Translations under genes and position numbers: made by a program
Notes under the pieces: generated by a model
Told to the model about the DNA's origin: nothing
Seen by the model: the letters and a program-made list of their open reading frames with translations, nothing else
Databases searched by the model: none
Assembly (NCBI GenBank): GCA_026647215.1
Contig: JAPKHC010000027.1
Span: forward strand, 1-55,404
DNA from: F1-120-MAGs118 sp013360535
GTDB lineage: Bacteria; Planctomycetota; UBA1135; GCA-002686595
Direction of reading: 5' to 3'
DNA length: 55,404 nt
Shown: in pieces, positions 9,501-16,466 of the stretch
Position numbering within the stretch: the stretch's first letter is position 1
How the letters are laid out: each line of letters opens with the position of its first letter

Positions 9501-9525
9501 TAAACCTTCGAGGCCTGAAGGTTTA
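9501..9525. promoter_or_regulatory. Perfect 25-bp palindromic operator upstream of fic
   Basis: TAAACCTTC and GAAGGTTTA are perfect 9-bp inverted arms around a 7-bp spacer. The site ends 27 bp before the Fic start codon. It is far more AT-rich than its surroundings. Because the Fic protein carries a C-terminal winged helix, this is a good candidate for an autoregulatory operator. A TTGACT at 9481 could be a -35 element, but no well-spaced -10 is obvious. Confidence 0.6.
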
Positions 9526-9552
9526 CATTGGGACATACAGGAGGCGCCAACG

Positions 9553-10758
9553 TTGAACTCGAAGGATTTTCTGGCGGATGCCCCCGGACGGATCGTCGCC
9601 TCCAGCGCTTACGAGATCCGGATCCTCGATGGCGTGCGAGGCACCATCCCGGTGCCCACGCCCGCGTTCCTTCCGGACTCGTTGCCGCCGAGACTCGACT
9701 GGCCCAGGGTGCTCGGTCGCATCACTCCGGAGCTGATAGACGCGGAGCGCGCTCTCGCGCGACTCGAAGGGCGTGCACGAGGCGTGCTCGAGCCACGCAT
9801 CCTGATGGGCCCCTTCTGGAGACGCGAGGCGCGTCTCTCCTCCCTGATCGAAGACACCGTCACGACTCCTGAACGGCTCGCCGTCGCCGAGGTCAATCCC
9901 GAAGCCAGCGAGTCCGAAACGCGGGAGGTCTTCAACTACCTCGCGGCGCTGCGACATGGGCGTGAGTCGAACCTGCCGATCTGCGGGCGCCTGATCCGCG
10001 AGATGCACGCGATTCTCTTGACAGGAGTCCGTGGCGAGCAGGACCTCCCGGGAAAGTACCGCACCGAGCAGAACTACATCGGCAGCGGGGCGCTCGGTGT
10101 CGCGCGGGCTCGCTTCGTTCCTCCGCCTCCGTCCGAAGTCGAACGCTCCATGGCGGATTTCGAGTCCTTCCTCAACCTGACCCCACGCCCATTGCCCGAG
10201 TTGGTGATCATCCCGCTCGCGCACTACCAGTTCGAGTGCATCCATCCGTTCCGCGACGGCAACGGGCGACTGGGTCGCTTGTTGATCCTGCTGTCGCTCT
10301 GCCGCGGTGAAGTGCTGAGTCAGCCTTGGATCTACATCAGCGACTATCTCGAGCGAAATCGGGATACCTACCGGGATCTGCTGCTTCGCGTGAGCACGCA
10401 CGGCGACTGGGAAGCATGGCTCAGGTTCATGCTCATCGGGTTCGCGGAGTCCGCGCGGAGCGCGAGCGAAAGCGTCGAACGCATTCTCGCGCTGCGCGAT
10501 GAGCTTCGAGGACGCGTCACCAGCCCAAGGAGCAGCGCTCTGCTGCTCACGATGGTGGATCGGCTGTTCGAACGTCCGGTCATCAACGTCAAGCAGGCCA
10601 TGGAGCTTCTCGGCGTTTCCCATACGGCCGTTCGCGGGCACCTCAAGCGACTGGTCGACCTCGGCATCCTCGAAGAAATCGTGGGCGGAGGTCGACAGCA
10701 GTACTGGCTCGCGCGTTCGATCCTCGATGCCAGCGACGCGCCGGGTCAGAGCCAGTAG
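9553..10758 (+). CDS. Fic family protein adenylyltransferase with C-terminal winged helix
   Basis: The 401-residue protein has a Fic N-terminal domain, the catalytic Fic core and a DNA-binding winged helix (about 340-385, NVKQAMELLGVSHTAVRGHL). The catalytic loop is complete: HPFRDGNGRLGR at 231-242, matching HxFx(D/E)GNGRxxR. A class II inhibitory helix is suggested by S96-S-L-I-E100-D, where the usual Gly/Asn is Asp. Known relatives transfer AMP to Ser/Thr/Tyr of target proteins and can de-AMPylate them. The TTG at 9553 is preferred because AGGAGG lies 8 nt upstream; the frame from 9481 would run through the palindrome. No separate antitoxin gene is adjacent. The 3' end overlaps the convergent PLD gene by 13 bp. 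Confidence 0.9.
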   Translation: MNSKDFLADAPGRIVASSAYEIRILDGVRGTIPVPTPAFLPDSLPPRLDWPRVLGRITPELIDAERALARLEGRARGVLEPRILMGPFWRREARLSSLIEDTVTTPERLAVAEVNPEASESETREVFNYLAALRHGRESNLPICGRLIREMHAILLTGVRGEQDLPGKYRTEQNYIGSGALGVARARFVPPPPSEVERSMADFESFLNLTPRPLPELVIIPLAHYQFECIHPFRDGNGRLGRLLILLSLCRGEVLSQPWIYISDYLERNRDTYRDLLLRVSTHGDWEAWLRFMLIGFAESARSASESVERILALRDELRGRVTSPRSSALLLTMVDRLFERPVINVKQAMELLGVSHTAVRGHLKRLVDLGILEEIVGGGRQQYWLARSILDASDAPGQSQ

Positions 10759-12077
10759 ACGAAGTTGCGAGCGAGCCACTCGCGCAGGCGCTTGCGCCAG
10801 GGACGACGGCGCCAGAGAGCGGGATCGACGCGTTCGCAGGCTTCGATGTCGCGGTCGAGCTGCGCGAGCACGGAACGCGCGAAATCGCGATCGAGCGCCG
10901 CGACGCCGGCCTCGAGGTTGTGGCGGAAGGAGCGGTGGTCGAGGTTGTAGGAGCCGACCGTGGCCCACTCGCCGTCGATGACCGTCGCCTTCGCGTGCAT
11001 CATCCCCTGGCGGTACTCGTGGATCTCGATGCCGACGTCGAGCAGCTCCGTGTAGTAGCTGTGGCTCGCCTGCTTCACGAGACGCACGTCGGAGTCGCGC
11101 GGCACGATGACCTGCACTCGCACGCCGCGGCGCGCCTGCTCCTTCAGGGCCTTGCGGATGCCGCGATCCGGCAGGAAGTATGCGTTGGCGATCACGATGC
11201 GTTCGCGCGCGGCCCGAATCGCGGTGCGATAGACGTTCCACATCCACGGGCTCCCGCGCCCGCGGAGCCGCTCGCGCAGGCCATCGAGTCCGAGGTTGGC
11301 GAGCACCTCGACCTGCACAGGTTCCACGCGGCACAAGGGCGTGCGGCGCGTCTCGAGCGTCGCGCCACCACTGCGGTTCCACGCGATGCGAAAGGCGTTC
11401 GCGAGCTCGACCGCCGCCGGTCCCTCGACCCGGACGTGCAGGTCGTGCCAGCCGCGCACGCGCTCGCCGTGCTCCTCACGGTCGGCGTAGTCGTCGCCGA
11501 TGTTGATGCCGCCGGTGAAGCCGATGCGCTCGTCGACGGTGAGGATCTTCTGGTGGTTGCGGCGATGGAAACCCCACAGGTCCGGCGCGAAACGCGAGCG
11601 CGTCGGCGCCGGCCGCCCACGCTTCGACTGGAACGTGTCGTACACCTCGCGCAGCTTCTCCTGCAGCTCGCGGCGCGCGGGCAGGATCGGGAAGTAGATG
11701 TGCACCGCCACGCCAGCTTCGGCGAGCGGCAGCAGGAACTCCTCGTCGACCGCTCCGTAAGAACCGACCGCGTCGTACATCAGGCGCACGTCGACGCCGG
11801 CGCGCGCGCGCTCGATCAGCGCCTCGCGAAAACGCCGCCCCGTCGCGTCACCGTGCAGGATGTAGGTGACGAGCAGCACGCTGTGTTGCGCGCTCGCGAT
11901 CGCGGCGAGCATCGACTCGTAGGTCGCGCCGCCGCCGACGAGCAGCTGGACCCGGTTGCCGCCGCACAGGCGCTCCGGCCGCGACACGTACAGACCGTGC
12001 CCGTAGCGGCGCGAGGGCCTCGGACCGCGCCAGCCGCGCGGCCAGAACCCCGAGAGACCTCGCGTCGGCGTCGACAT
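10746..12077 (-). CDS. Phospholipase D-like / cardiolipin synthase-like protein
   Basis: The protein of 443 residues has two HKD motifs: H175-Q-K177-x4-D182 (HQKILTVDERIGFTGG) and H361-A-K363-x4-D368 (HAKATVIDGEWATVGSYNLD). Cardiolipin synthases of the ClsB type make cardiolipin from phosphatidylglycerol and a second phospholipid at the inner membrane. There is no N-terminal transmembrane pair, which fits ClsB/ClsC rather than ClsA. An internal RGWHDLHVRVEGPAA segment is also typical. The start at 12077 is preferred over 12128 because similarity begins later and neither start has a strong ribosome-binding site. It is convergent with fic and seems monocistronic. Another phosphodiesterase of the PLD superfamily remains possible. 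Confidence 0.85.
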   Translation of the reverse strand: MSTPTRGLSGFWPRGWRGPRPSRRYGHGLYVSRPERLCGGNRVQLLVGGGATYESMLAAIASAQHSVLLVTYILHGDATGRRFREALIERARAGVDVRLMYDAVGSYGAVDEEFLLPLAEAGVAVHIYFPILPARRELQEKLREVYDTFQSKRGRPAPTRSRFAPDLWGFHRRNHQKILTVDERIGFTGGINIGDDYADREEHGERVRGWHDLHVRVEGPAAVELANAFRIAWNRSGGATLETRRTPLCRVEPVQVEVLANLGLDGLRERLRGRGSPWMWNVYRTAIRAARERIVIANAYFLPDRGIRKALKEQARRGVRVQVIVPRDSDVRLVKQASHSYYTELLDVGIEIHEYRQGMMHAKATVIDGEWATVGSYNLDHRSFRHNLEAGVAALDRDFARSVLAQLDRDIEACERVDPALWRRRPWRKRLREWLARNFVYWL

Positions 12078-12178
12078 GGCCCCCGGAGCTTGGCGTGGAC
12101 CGAGCGCTTCCTCAAGCCGTAGGTTCAATCAGGGCAAGGGTTTAGGAGCACGGACCGGGAGCGGCATCGGCCGCGGGC

Positions 12179-12206
12179 TTGATTTGTCTGTTGGCACGAC
12201 TATCCT
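12179..12206 (+). promoter_or_regulatory. Probable promoter of the marR-doxX-pirin unit
   Basis: TTGATT at 12179-12184 and TATCCT at 12201-12206 are spaced by 16 bp, close to a sigma-70 consensus. The -10 lies 18 bp before the marR start codon. Confidence 0.45.
12190..12204 (+). promoter_or_regulatory. Candidate MarR operator 1
   Basis: GTTGGCACGACTATC lies between and over the putative -35 and -10 of marR. It matches a site before doxX (12738-12752) at 12 of 15 positions, which suggests a common binding site for the MarR protein. This is inference from two copies only. Confidence 0.35.
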
Positions 12207-12224
12207 TCTGACGAAGATCACGCC

Positions 12225-12680
12225 ATGGCCACACGCACCCGCAAGCCCGTCCGCGCCGCGCTCCCCGAAGCGGCTACCTACCTCGAGTTGCTCGTCACGC
12301 AGGACCAGCTCGCCGGCGAGGCGGCCAGCCTGCTCGGCACGCACGACCTGACGCCGCAGCAATACAACGTGCTGCGCATCCTGCGCGGCGGCGACGCGGG
12401 CGGCCTGCCGTGCCAGGTGATCGGCGAGCGCATGATCCAGCGCGTGCCGGACGTGACGCGCCTCGTCGATCGACTCGAGGCGGCGAAGCTCGTCGAGCGC
12501 GCGCGCATCGCGGAAGACCGCCGCGTCGTGCTCGTGCGCATCACCAACGCCGGTCGCGACGTGCTCGCGAAGCTCGACGCTCCCGTCGACGCGCTCCACA
12601 AGCAGCAGTTCGCCGCCCTCGCGCCCGCGGAACTCGCGGAGCTGCAACGCCTGCTGCAGAAGGCGCGCGAGCGCCGCTGA
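12225..12680 (+). CDS. MarR family transcriptional regulator
   Basis: The 151-residue protein has the winged-helix core of MarR: LTPQQYNVLRILRGG, then a recognition-helix region (IGERMIQRVPDVTRLVDRLEAAKLVERARIAEDRRVVLVRIT). MarR proteins bind palindromic operators as dimers and are released by small phenolic or oxidant ligands. It is the first gene of a unit with doxX and a pirin gene, a common association where MarR represses redox or detoxification genes. It has the family's usual length, with no truncation. A similar 15-bp element lies before marR itself and before doxX, so it probably controls both. Confidence 0.9.
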   Translation: MATRTRKPVRAALPEAATYLELLVTQDQLAGEAASLLGTHDLTPQQYNVLRILRGGDAGGLPCQVIGERMIQRVPDVTRLVDRLEAAKLVERARIAEDRRVVLVRITNAGRDVLAKLDAPVDALHKQQFAALAPAELAELQRLLQKARERR

Positions 12681-12737
12681 CGCGCCCCTCACTCGACCAC
12701 GGCCCGCCGTCGCGGGCCGCAGCTCAACCCAATACTT

Positions 12738-12752
12738 GTTGCAACGACCATC
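12738..12752 (+). promoter_or_regulatory. Candidate MarR operator 2
   Basis: GTTGCAACGACCATC, with a central GTTG-CAAC palindrome, lies 21 bp before the doxX start. It resembles the element in the marR promoter at 12190-12204. Confidence 0.35.
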
Positions 12753-12773
12753 TACCGGAAAGTGACCGCTCCC

Positions 12774-13220
12774 ATGAACCTCCGCACGCAGTCGCAGCTC
12801 CCCTGGACCATCTCCGCCGCCCTGCTCACCCTGCGCCTCGCCGCCGGCGCCGTGTTCGTCTACCACGGCTGGGGCAAGGTCTTCGGTGAGCATGGAGTCG
12901 ACGGTTTCGCCGGCTTCCTCGCTTCGCTCGGCGTGCCGTTGCCCGCGGTGAGCGCGTGGCTCGCGGCGCTGACCGAGCTCCTCGGCGGCCTCGCGCTGCT
13001 CGCCGGCGTCGGCGTGCGCCTCGCGAGCGTCCCGCTCGCCTTCAACATGCTCGTCGCGATCCTGACCGTGCACCGCTCAGGCTTCGACGTCGCCCAAGGC
13101 GGCATGGAGTTCGCGCTCGTGATGCTCGCCTCCTCGATCGCCCTCGCCCTCACGGGTGCTGGCCAGTTCTCTCTCGAACACCTGCTGCGGAAGAGCCCCG
13201 CGCCGGTCCTCGCTCGCTAG
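12774..13220 (+). CDS. DoxX family membrane protein
   Basis: The 148-residue protein has four hydrophobic helices. The signature LRLAAGAVFVYHGWGKVFG in the first helix, followed by FAGFLASLGVPLPAVSAWLAALTELLGGLALLAG, is characteristic of the DoxX/DoxD-like family. Family members are inner-membrane proteins linked to thiol and oxidative stress, often next to MarR regulators and pirins. I favour ATG 12774, 13 nt after a GGAA, over the GTG at 12762, which leaves no room for a ribosome-binding site. It sits between marR (93 bp upstream) and the pirin gene (28 bp downstream), and the three are likely co-regulated. Confidence 0.85.
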   Translation: MNLRTQSQLPWTISAALLTLRLAAGAVFVYHGWGKVFGEHGVDGFAGFLASLGVPLPAVSAWLAALTELLGGLALLAGVGVRLASVPLAFNMLVAILTVHRSGFDVAQGGMEFALVMLASSIALALTGAGQFSLEHLLRKSPAPVLAR

Positions 13221-13248
13221 TCTCGGGCTCCAACATCAGGAAAGAACC

Positions 13249-13947
13249 ATGATCACGCTCCGCAAGTCCGCCGACCGTGGCCACGCCGACTACGGCTGGC
13301 TCGACACCCACTACACGTTCTCCTTCGCCGATTACTACGACCCCGCGCACATGGGCTTCCGCGGCCTGCGCGTCATCAACGAGGACATCGTCGCCCCCGG
13401 CGGCGGCTTCCCGACCCACGGCCATCGCGACATGGAGATCGTCACCTACGTCCTGTCCGGTGCGATCGAGCACAAGGACAGCCTCGGCAGCGGCGAGGTC
13501 CTGCGCCCCGGCGAACTGCAGCGCATGAGCGCCGGCCGAGGCGTCCAGCACAGCGAGTTCAACCCCTCGCGCACCGACCCGCTGCACCTGCTCCAGATCT
13601 GGATCCTGCCCGAGCGCTCCGGCACCAACCCGGAGTACGAGCAGAAGCCGATCCCCGAGACCGAGCGCCGCAACAAGCTCGGCCTCCTCGCCACCCGCGA
13701 ACCCACGGGCAGCGCCCTCACCATCCACGCCGACGCAACGATCTACGGCTCGCTGCTCGACAAGGACAAGACCGTCACCCACGAGCTCGCCCCCGGCCGC
13801 CACGCCTGGCTCCAGCTCGCCCGCGGCAAGGTCCGCCTCAACGGCCTCGAACTCTCCGCCGGCGACGGCGCCTCCGCCACCGCCGAACGCAAGCTCGAGA
13901 TCACCGCGCTGGAACCCTCCGAGTTCCTGCTCTTCGACCTGAAGTGA
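13249..13947 (+). CDS. Pirin family protein (YhhW-like cupin)
   Basis: The 232-residue protein is a two-cupin pirin. The metal ligands of the N-terminal cupin are all present: H57 and H59 in PTHGHRDME, then H101 and E103 in VQHSEFN. The pirin signature EIVTYVLSGAIEHKDSLG follows the first pair. YhhW/YhaK relatives bind Fe or other metals in the cytoplasm, and some cleave quercetin. AGGAAAG lies just before ATG 13249, so the upstream extension from 13156 is rejected. It is the third gene of the marR-doxX-pirin set, with a probable role in stress or aromatic-compound response. Confidence 0.9.
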   Translation: MITLRKSADRGHADYGWLDTHYTFSFADYYDPAHMGFRGLRVINEDIVAPGGGFPTHGHRDMEIVTYVLSGAIEHKDSLGSGEVLRPGELQRMSAGRGVQHSEFNPSRTDPLHLLQIWILPERSGTNPEYEQKPIPETERRNKLGLLATREPTGSALTIHADATIYGSLLDKDKTVTHELAPGRHAWLQLARGKVRLNGLELSAGDGASATAERKLEITALEPSEFLLFDLK

Positions 13948-13962
13948 GCGCCCCCCGAGCCT

Positions 13963-14038
13963 GAGCAATTTCTCTCTGCGAACGGCCTCCGTCGCCGGCA
14001 ACGCCGCCTCCGCCCGTCGTTCGCAGAAGAAATTGCTC
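13963..14038. repeat. Long near-perfect inverted repeat (76 bp)
   Basis: The left arm at 13963-13984 and right arm at 14018-14038 are complementary over 21 bp apart from one extra C in the left arm. Each arm starts or ends with GAGCAATTTCT or its complement and is AT-richer than the flanks. The loop of 33 nt is GC-rich. It lies 15 bp after the pirin stop and 43 bp before the next gene. It could be a terminator, a REP-like or miniature mobile element, or an RNA structure. Confidence 0.7.
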
Positions 14039-14081
14039 TGGGTCGGTACCGGCGCGGTCTTGCCGATATCCTCTAGGAATC

Positions 14082-14780
14082 ATGCGCTTTTTCAAGTTGA
14101 GCGTTCCTCGGAACTCACGCGGGCAACGCGCCAATGACCGGCCGTTGGTAGTTCGAGAGCCCTATCGGATACCGGCGATCGCATGCCGTGATTGTTGGGT
14201 TTCGGTGTGGACAGCTCGAATTCGTGTGCCGCTTCCCGCCAACTCGTCCGAGTTCAAGAGCCCTGAGCCGCTGCCCGTTGCGGCGTGGAGAAAGCGTCGC
14301 GCCTCGTGGGCGAAGAAACTCGGAGTCTCCATTGATCGTGTGCTCCCGGGGGCCACCGTCGGCCCGCCGATGGGGCGATGCGTGAAGCCGATGAAAGGGG
14401 ATGTCGCCATTCCGTTCCCTGGTCGTTTCTGGGTCACGGCGCGCGTACGTGACGCCCTGGAGGGCGCGCAAGTAACGGGACTCTCCTTCTCAGAAGTCTT
14501 GCTCGGCAAGGAGTGCGGAACGCTCAAATTGTGGGAACTCGTTGTCGCCGGACACGCGTGGAGGAAAGGCACCGACCCAGAGTCCTCGATAGAGTGCAGA
14601 ATCTGTGGGCTGGTGGGATTCCCAGATCCCGAGGTGCTGTCCGTCGACACGACACGCTGGGACGGATCTGACTTGTTCACCTTGGACTACAACCCCAACA
14701 TCGTCGTGACAACTGAGAGAGTCGCACGCATCCTGCAGGATCTGAAGCTCCGCGGTCTCGACGTTGTCCCGGTCGACTGA
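14082..14780 (+). CDS. Double-CXXC protein resembling SitI6-type immunity proteins
   Basis: The 232-residue protein starts MRFFKL and has a CxxC pair at 35/38 (ACRDCW) and a CxxCG pair at 172/175 (ECRICG). It ends with a hydrophobic YNPNIVVTTERVARILQDLKLRGLDVVPVD segment. This arrangement matches the double-CXXCG family first described as paralogues in Myxococcus, where SitI6 is an immunity protein for a polymorphic swarming-inhibition toxin. The Cys pairs probably bind zinc. Codon use has more A/T in third positions than neighbouring genes, consistent with transfer. No cognate toxin is visible nearby, so it would be an orphan immunity gene. The assignment is from pattern memory, so a distant homologue with another role is possible. 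Confidence 0.65.
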   Translation: MRFFKLSVPRNSRGQRANDRPLVVREPYRIPAIACRDCWVSVWTARIRVPLPANSSEFKSPEPLPVAAWRKRRASWAKKLGVSIDRVLPGATVGPPMGRCVKPMKGDVAIPFPGRFWVTARVRDALEGAQVTGLSFSEVLLGKECGTLKLWELVVAGHAWRKGTDPESSIECRICGLVGFPDPEVLSVDTTRWDGSDLFTLDYNPNIVVTTERVARILQDLKLRGLDVVPVD

Positions 14781-14792
14781 GCCGACGCCGCG

Positions 14793-15350
14793 CTACGCGC
14801 CCGCCACCGGCCGCGAGACGCGGATGGGGTCGCCGACGGTGATGCGCCCAGCCTGAACGACGGTGCAGAGGACGCCGCGGCCGCGTTTGCCGGTCCGGAA
14901 GGCGCGAGCTACGCGCTTGGTGTGGAGCTCTCCAAACCGCGCGATGAAGCTGCGGCAGGGGCGGTGAGGGAAGTTGGAGACGAGCAGGACCGCGGTCCCG
15001 ATCGAAAGGCGCGTGCCCGGCGGCAGGTTGGCCTCGGAGAGGTCGAGGTCGACCTGCAGGTTGTCGCCGGTGAGCGGCGTGCGGGACTCGTCACCGTCGG
15101 CGACGGCGCGGGCGACGTGGATGTTGATGAGCGAGACCTCGCTCTCGGGCGCGCTGTGCGGATGCACGGGCCAGGAATCACCGGCGACGCCGGCACCGGG
15201 GGAGAGGTCGAGGAACGGCGGCGTCGCGCGCTCACCAGGCCCTGTGCGAACGACGCAGCGGATCACGCGACCGTCGTCGGTGGGAGAGCGCGGCAGCGCG
15301 TCGAACCAGCCATCGAAACGCCAGGAGAAGTCGAGCTTCACGGCGCTCAA
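14793..15350 (-). CDS. MOSC domain protein
   Basis: The 185-residue single-domain protein contains the MOSC features SLINIHVARAV, a central basic/Cys segment (VLLVSNFPHRPCRSFIARFG) with the conserved Cys, and the terminal RGVLCTVVQAGRITVGDPIRV. MOSC domains occur in molybdenum-cofactor sulfurases and in mARC/YiiM-type proteins that bind or transfer sulfur to the Mo cofactor. Without an aminotransferase domain, it is more likely a stand-alone YiiM-like oxidoreductase component or a sulfur carrier. It is convergent with the SitI6-like gene (12 bp apart) and divergent from the ATP-grasp gene at 15416. Confidence 0.8.
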   Translation of the reverse strand: MSAVKLDFSWRFDGWFDALPRSPTDDGRVIRCVVRTGPGERATPPFLDLSPGAGVAGDSWPVHPHSAPESEVSLINIHVARAVADGDESRTPLTGDNLQVDLDLSEANLPPGTRLSIGTAVLLVSNFPHRPCRSFIARFGELHTKRVARAFRTGKRGRGVLCTVVQAGRITVGDPIRVSRPVAGA

Positions 15351-15415
15351 GGATAACGCGGCGTCGGGCGCACCCTCGGATCAAGGCGCGCGGGAGGGTA
15401 GAGTGCAGGTGCTGC

Positions 15416-16396
15416 ATGCGCATTGCCGTCCTCATCGATCAGTGGTCCGAGCGACCCGAGGATCACGACCCCGTCGCCGATCAGGTGGCTGCCGCGCTCG
15501 AGGACGGCGGCCACGAGACGGTGCTCGTCGGCGTTCGCAACGACCTCAAGAAGCTGATCGACGACCTGCAGGCGGCGAAGCCGGAGCTCGTCTTCAACAT
15601 CTCGGAGAGCTTCGGCGACCACATCTTCGGCGCGATCGGCATCGTCGGCGTGCTCGACCTGCTCGGGCTGAAGTACACCGGCGGCGGGCCGGGCGAGTTC
15701 TACCTGCAGCAGGACAAGGCGCTCACGAAGAAGCTGCTCGCCTTCGACAAGATCAAGTACCCGGAGTTCGCGGTCTTCTCGCAGGACTCCGACTTCGAGA
15801 CCGGCGGCAACCTGCGCATGCCGCTGTTCGTGAAGCCGCTGCGGCAGGATTCCTCGATCGGCATCGGCAAGGACGCGCTGGTCGACAACTTCCGCGACAT
15901 GATGAAGCGCATCATCACGATCCACGACAAGATCGGGGACGCGGCGCTGGTCGAGGAGTACATCGACGGCCGCGAGATCTACGTCGGCGTGCTCGGCAAT
16001 TCGATGCCGATGGCGCTGCCGCCGGTCGAGATCGACTTCTCGGGCTTCCCCGAGGACGGGCCGAAGATCATGTCGAGCCGCGCGAAGTGGAACACGCGCA
16101 GCGCCGAGTACAAGGGCACGAACGCGGTGATGGCGGACCTGCCGGATGAGCTGAAGGCGCGCCTGCAGAAGGTCGCGCTCGACGCGTTCCGCGCGCTGCG
16201 CGTGCGCGACTACGGTCGCGTCGACATGCGGCTCACGCCCTCGGGCGAGATCTACGTGCTCGAGGTGAACGCGAGCTGCTACCTCGAGAAGGACAGCGAA
16301 TTCGCGATGTCCGCGCGCGTGGCGGGGATGAGCTTCGTGCAGCTCGTCAACGAGATCGTCGACCTCGCGGTCGAGCGCCTCGGCATCCGCGAGTGA
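15416..16396 (+). CDS. D-alanine-D-alanine ligase-like ATP-grasp protein
   Basis: The 326-residue protein has the three-part ATP-grasp layout of Ddl. The N-terminal preATP-grasp domain contains VFNISESFGD and the YTGGGPGEFYLQQDK region. A central lysine segment reads PLFVKPLRQDSSIGIGKD, and a metal-binding end reads YGRVDMRLTPSGEIYVLEVNASCYLEKDSEF. In Ddl proper the end motif is typically EVNTxPG; here it is EVNASCYLEKDSE, as in Ddl-like paralogues whose carboxylate and amine substrates are unknown. A peptide or amino-acid ligase is likely. The gene stands alone and ends before a 10-bp bidirectional hairpin. Confidence 0.8.
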   Translation: MRIAVLIDQWSERPEDHDPVADQVAAALEDGGHETVLVGVRNDLKKLIDDLQAAKPELVFNISESFGDHIFGAIGIVGVLDLLGLKYTGGGPGEFYLQQDKALTKKLLAFDKIKYPEFAVFSQDSDFETGGNLRMPLFVKPLRQDSSIGIGKDALVDNFRDMMKRIITIHDKIGDAALVEEYIDGREIYVGVLGNSMPMALPPVEIDFSGFPEDGPKIMSSRAKWNTRSAEYKGTNAVMADLPDELKARLQKVALDAFRALRVRDYGRVDMRLTPSGEIYVLEVNASCYLEKDSEFAMSARVAGMSFVQLVNEIVDLAVERLGIRE

Positions 16397-16424
16397 GCGC
16401 CCGTCGAACGAGGGGCTCTCACCT

Positions 16425-16450
16425 GCCGTTTGCGCCGCGCCGCAAACGGC
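16425..16450. terminator. Bidirectional terminator hairpin
   Basis: A perfect 10-bp inverted repeat (GCCGTTTGCG/CGCAAACGGC) with a 6-nt loop lies between the convergent genes ending at 16396 and 16467. Confidence 0.6.
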
Positions 16451-16466
16451 GCGGACGGGAAGCGCG

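Noticed and set aside
9481..9510. Fic gene starting at TTG 9481, or a TTGACT promoter there
   Set aside because: The frame would run through the palindrome, and AGGAGG points to TTG 9553. A properly spaced -10 for TTGACT is missing, so the promoter is not claimed.
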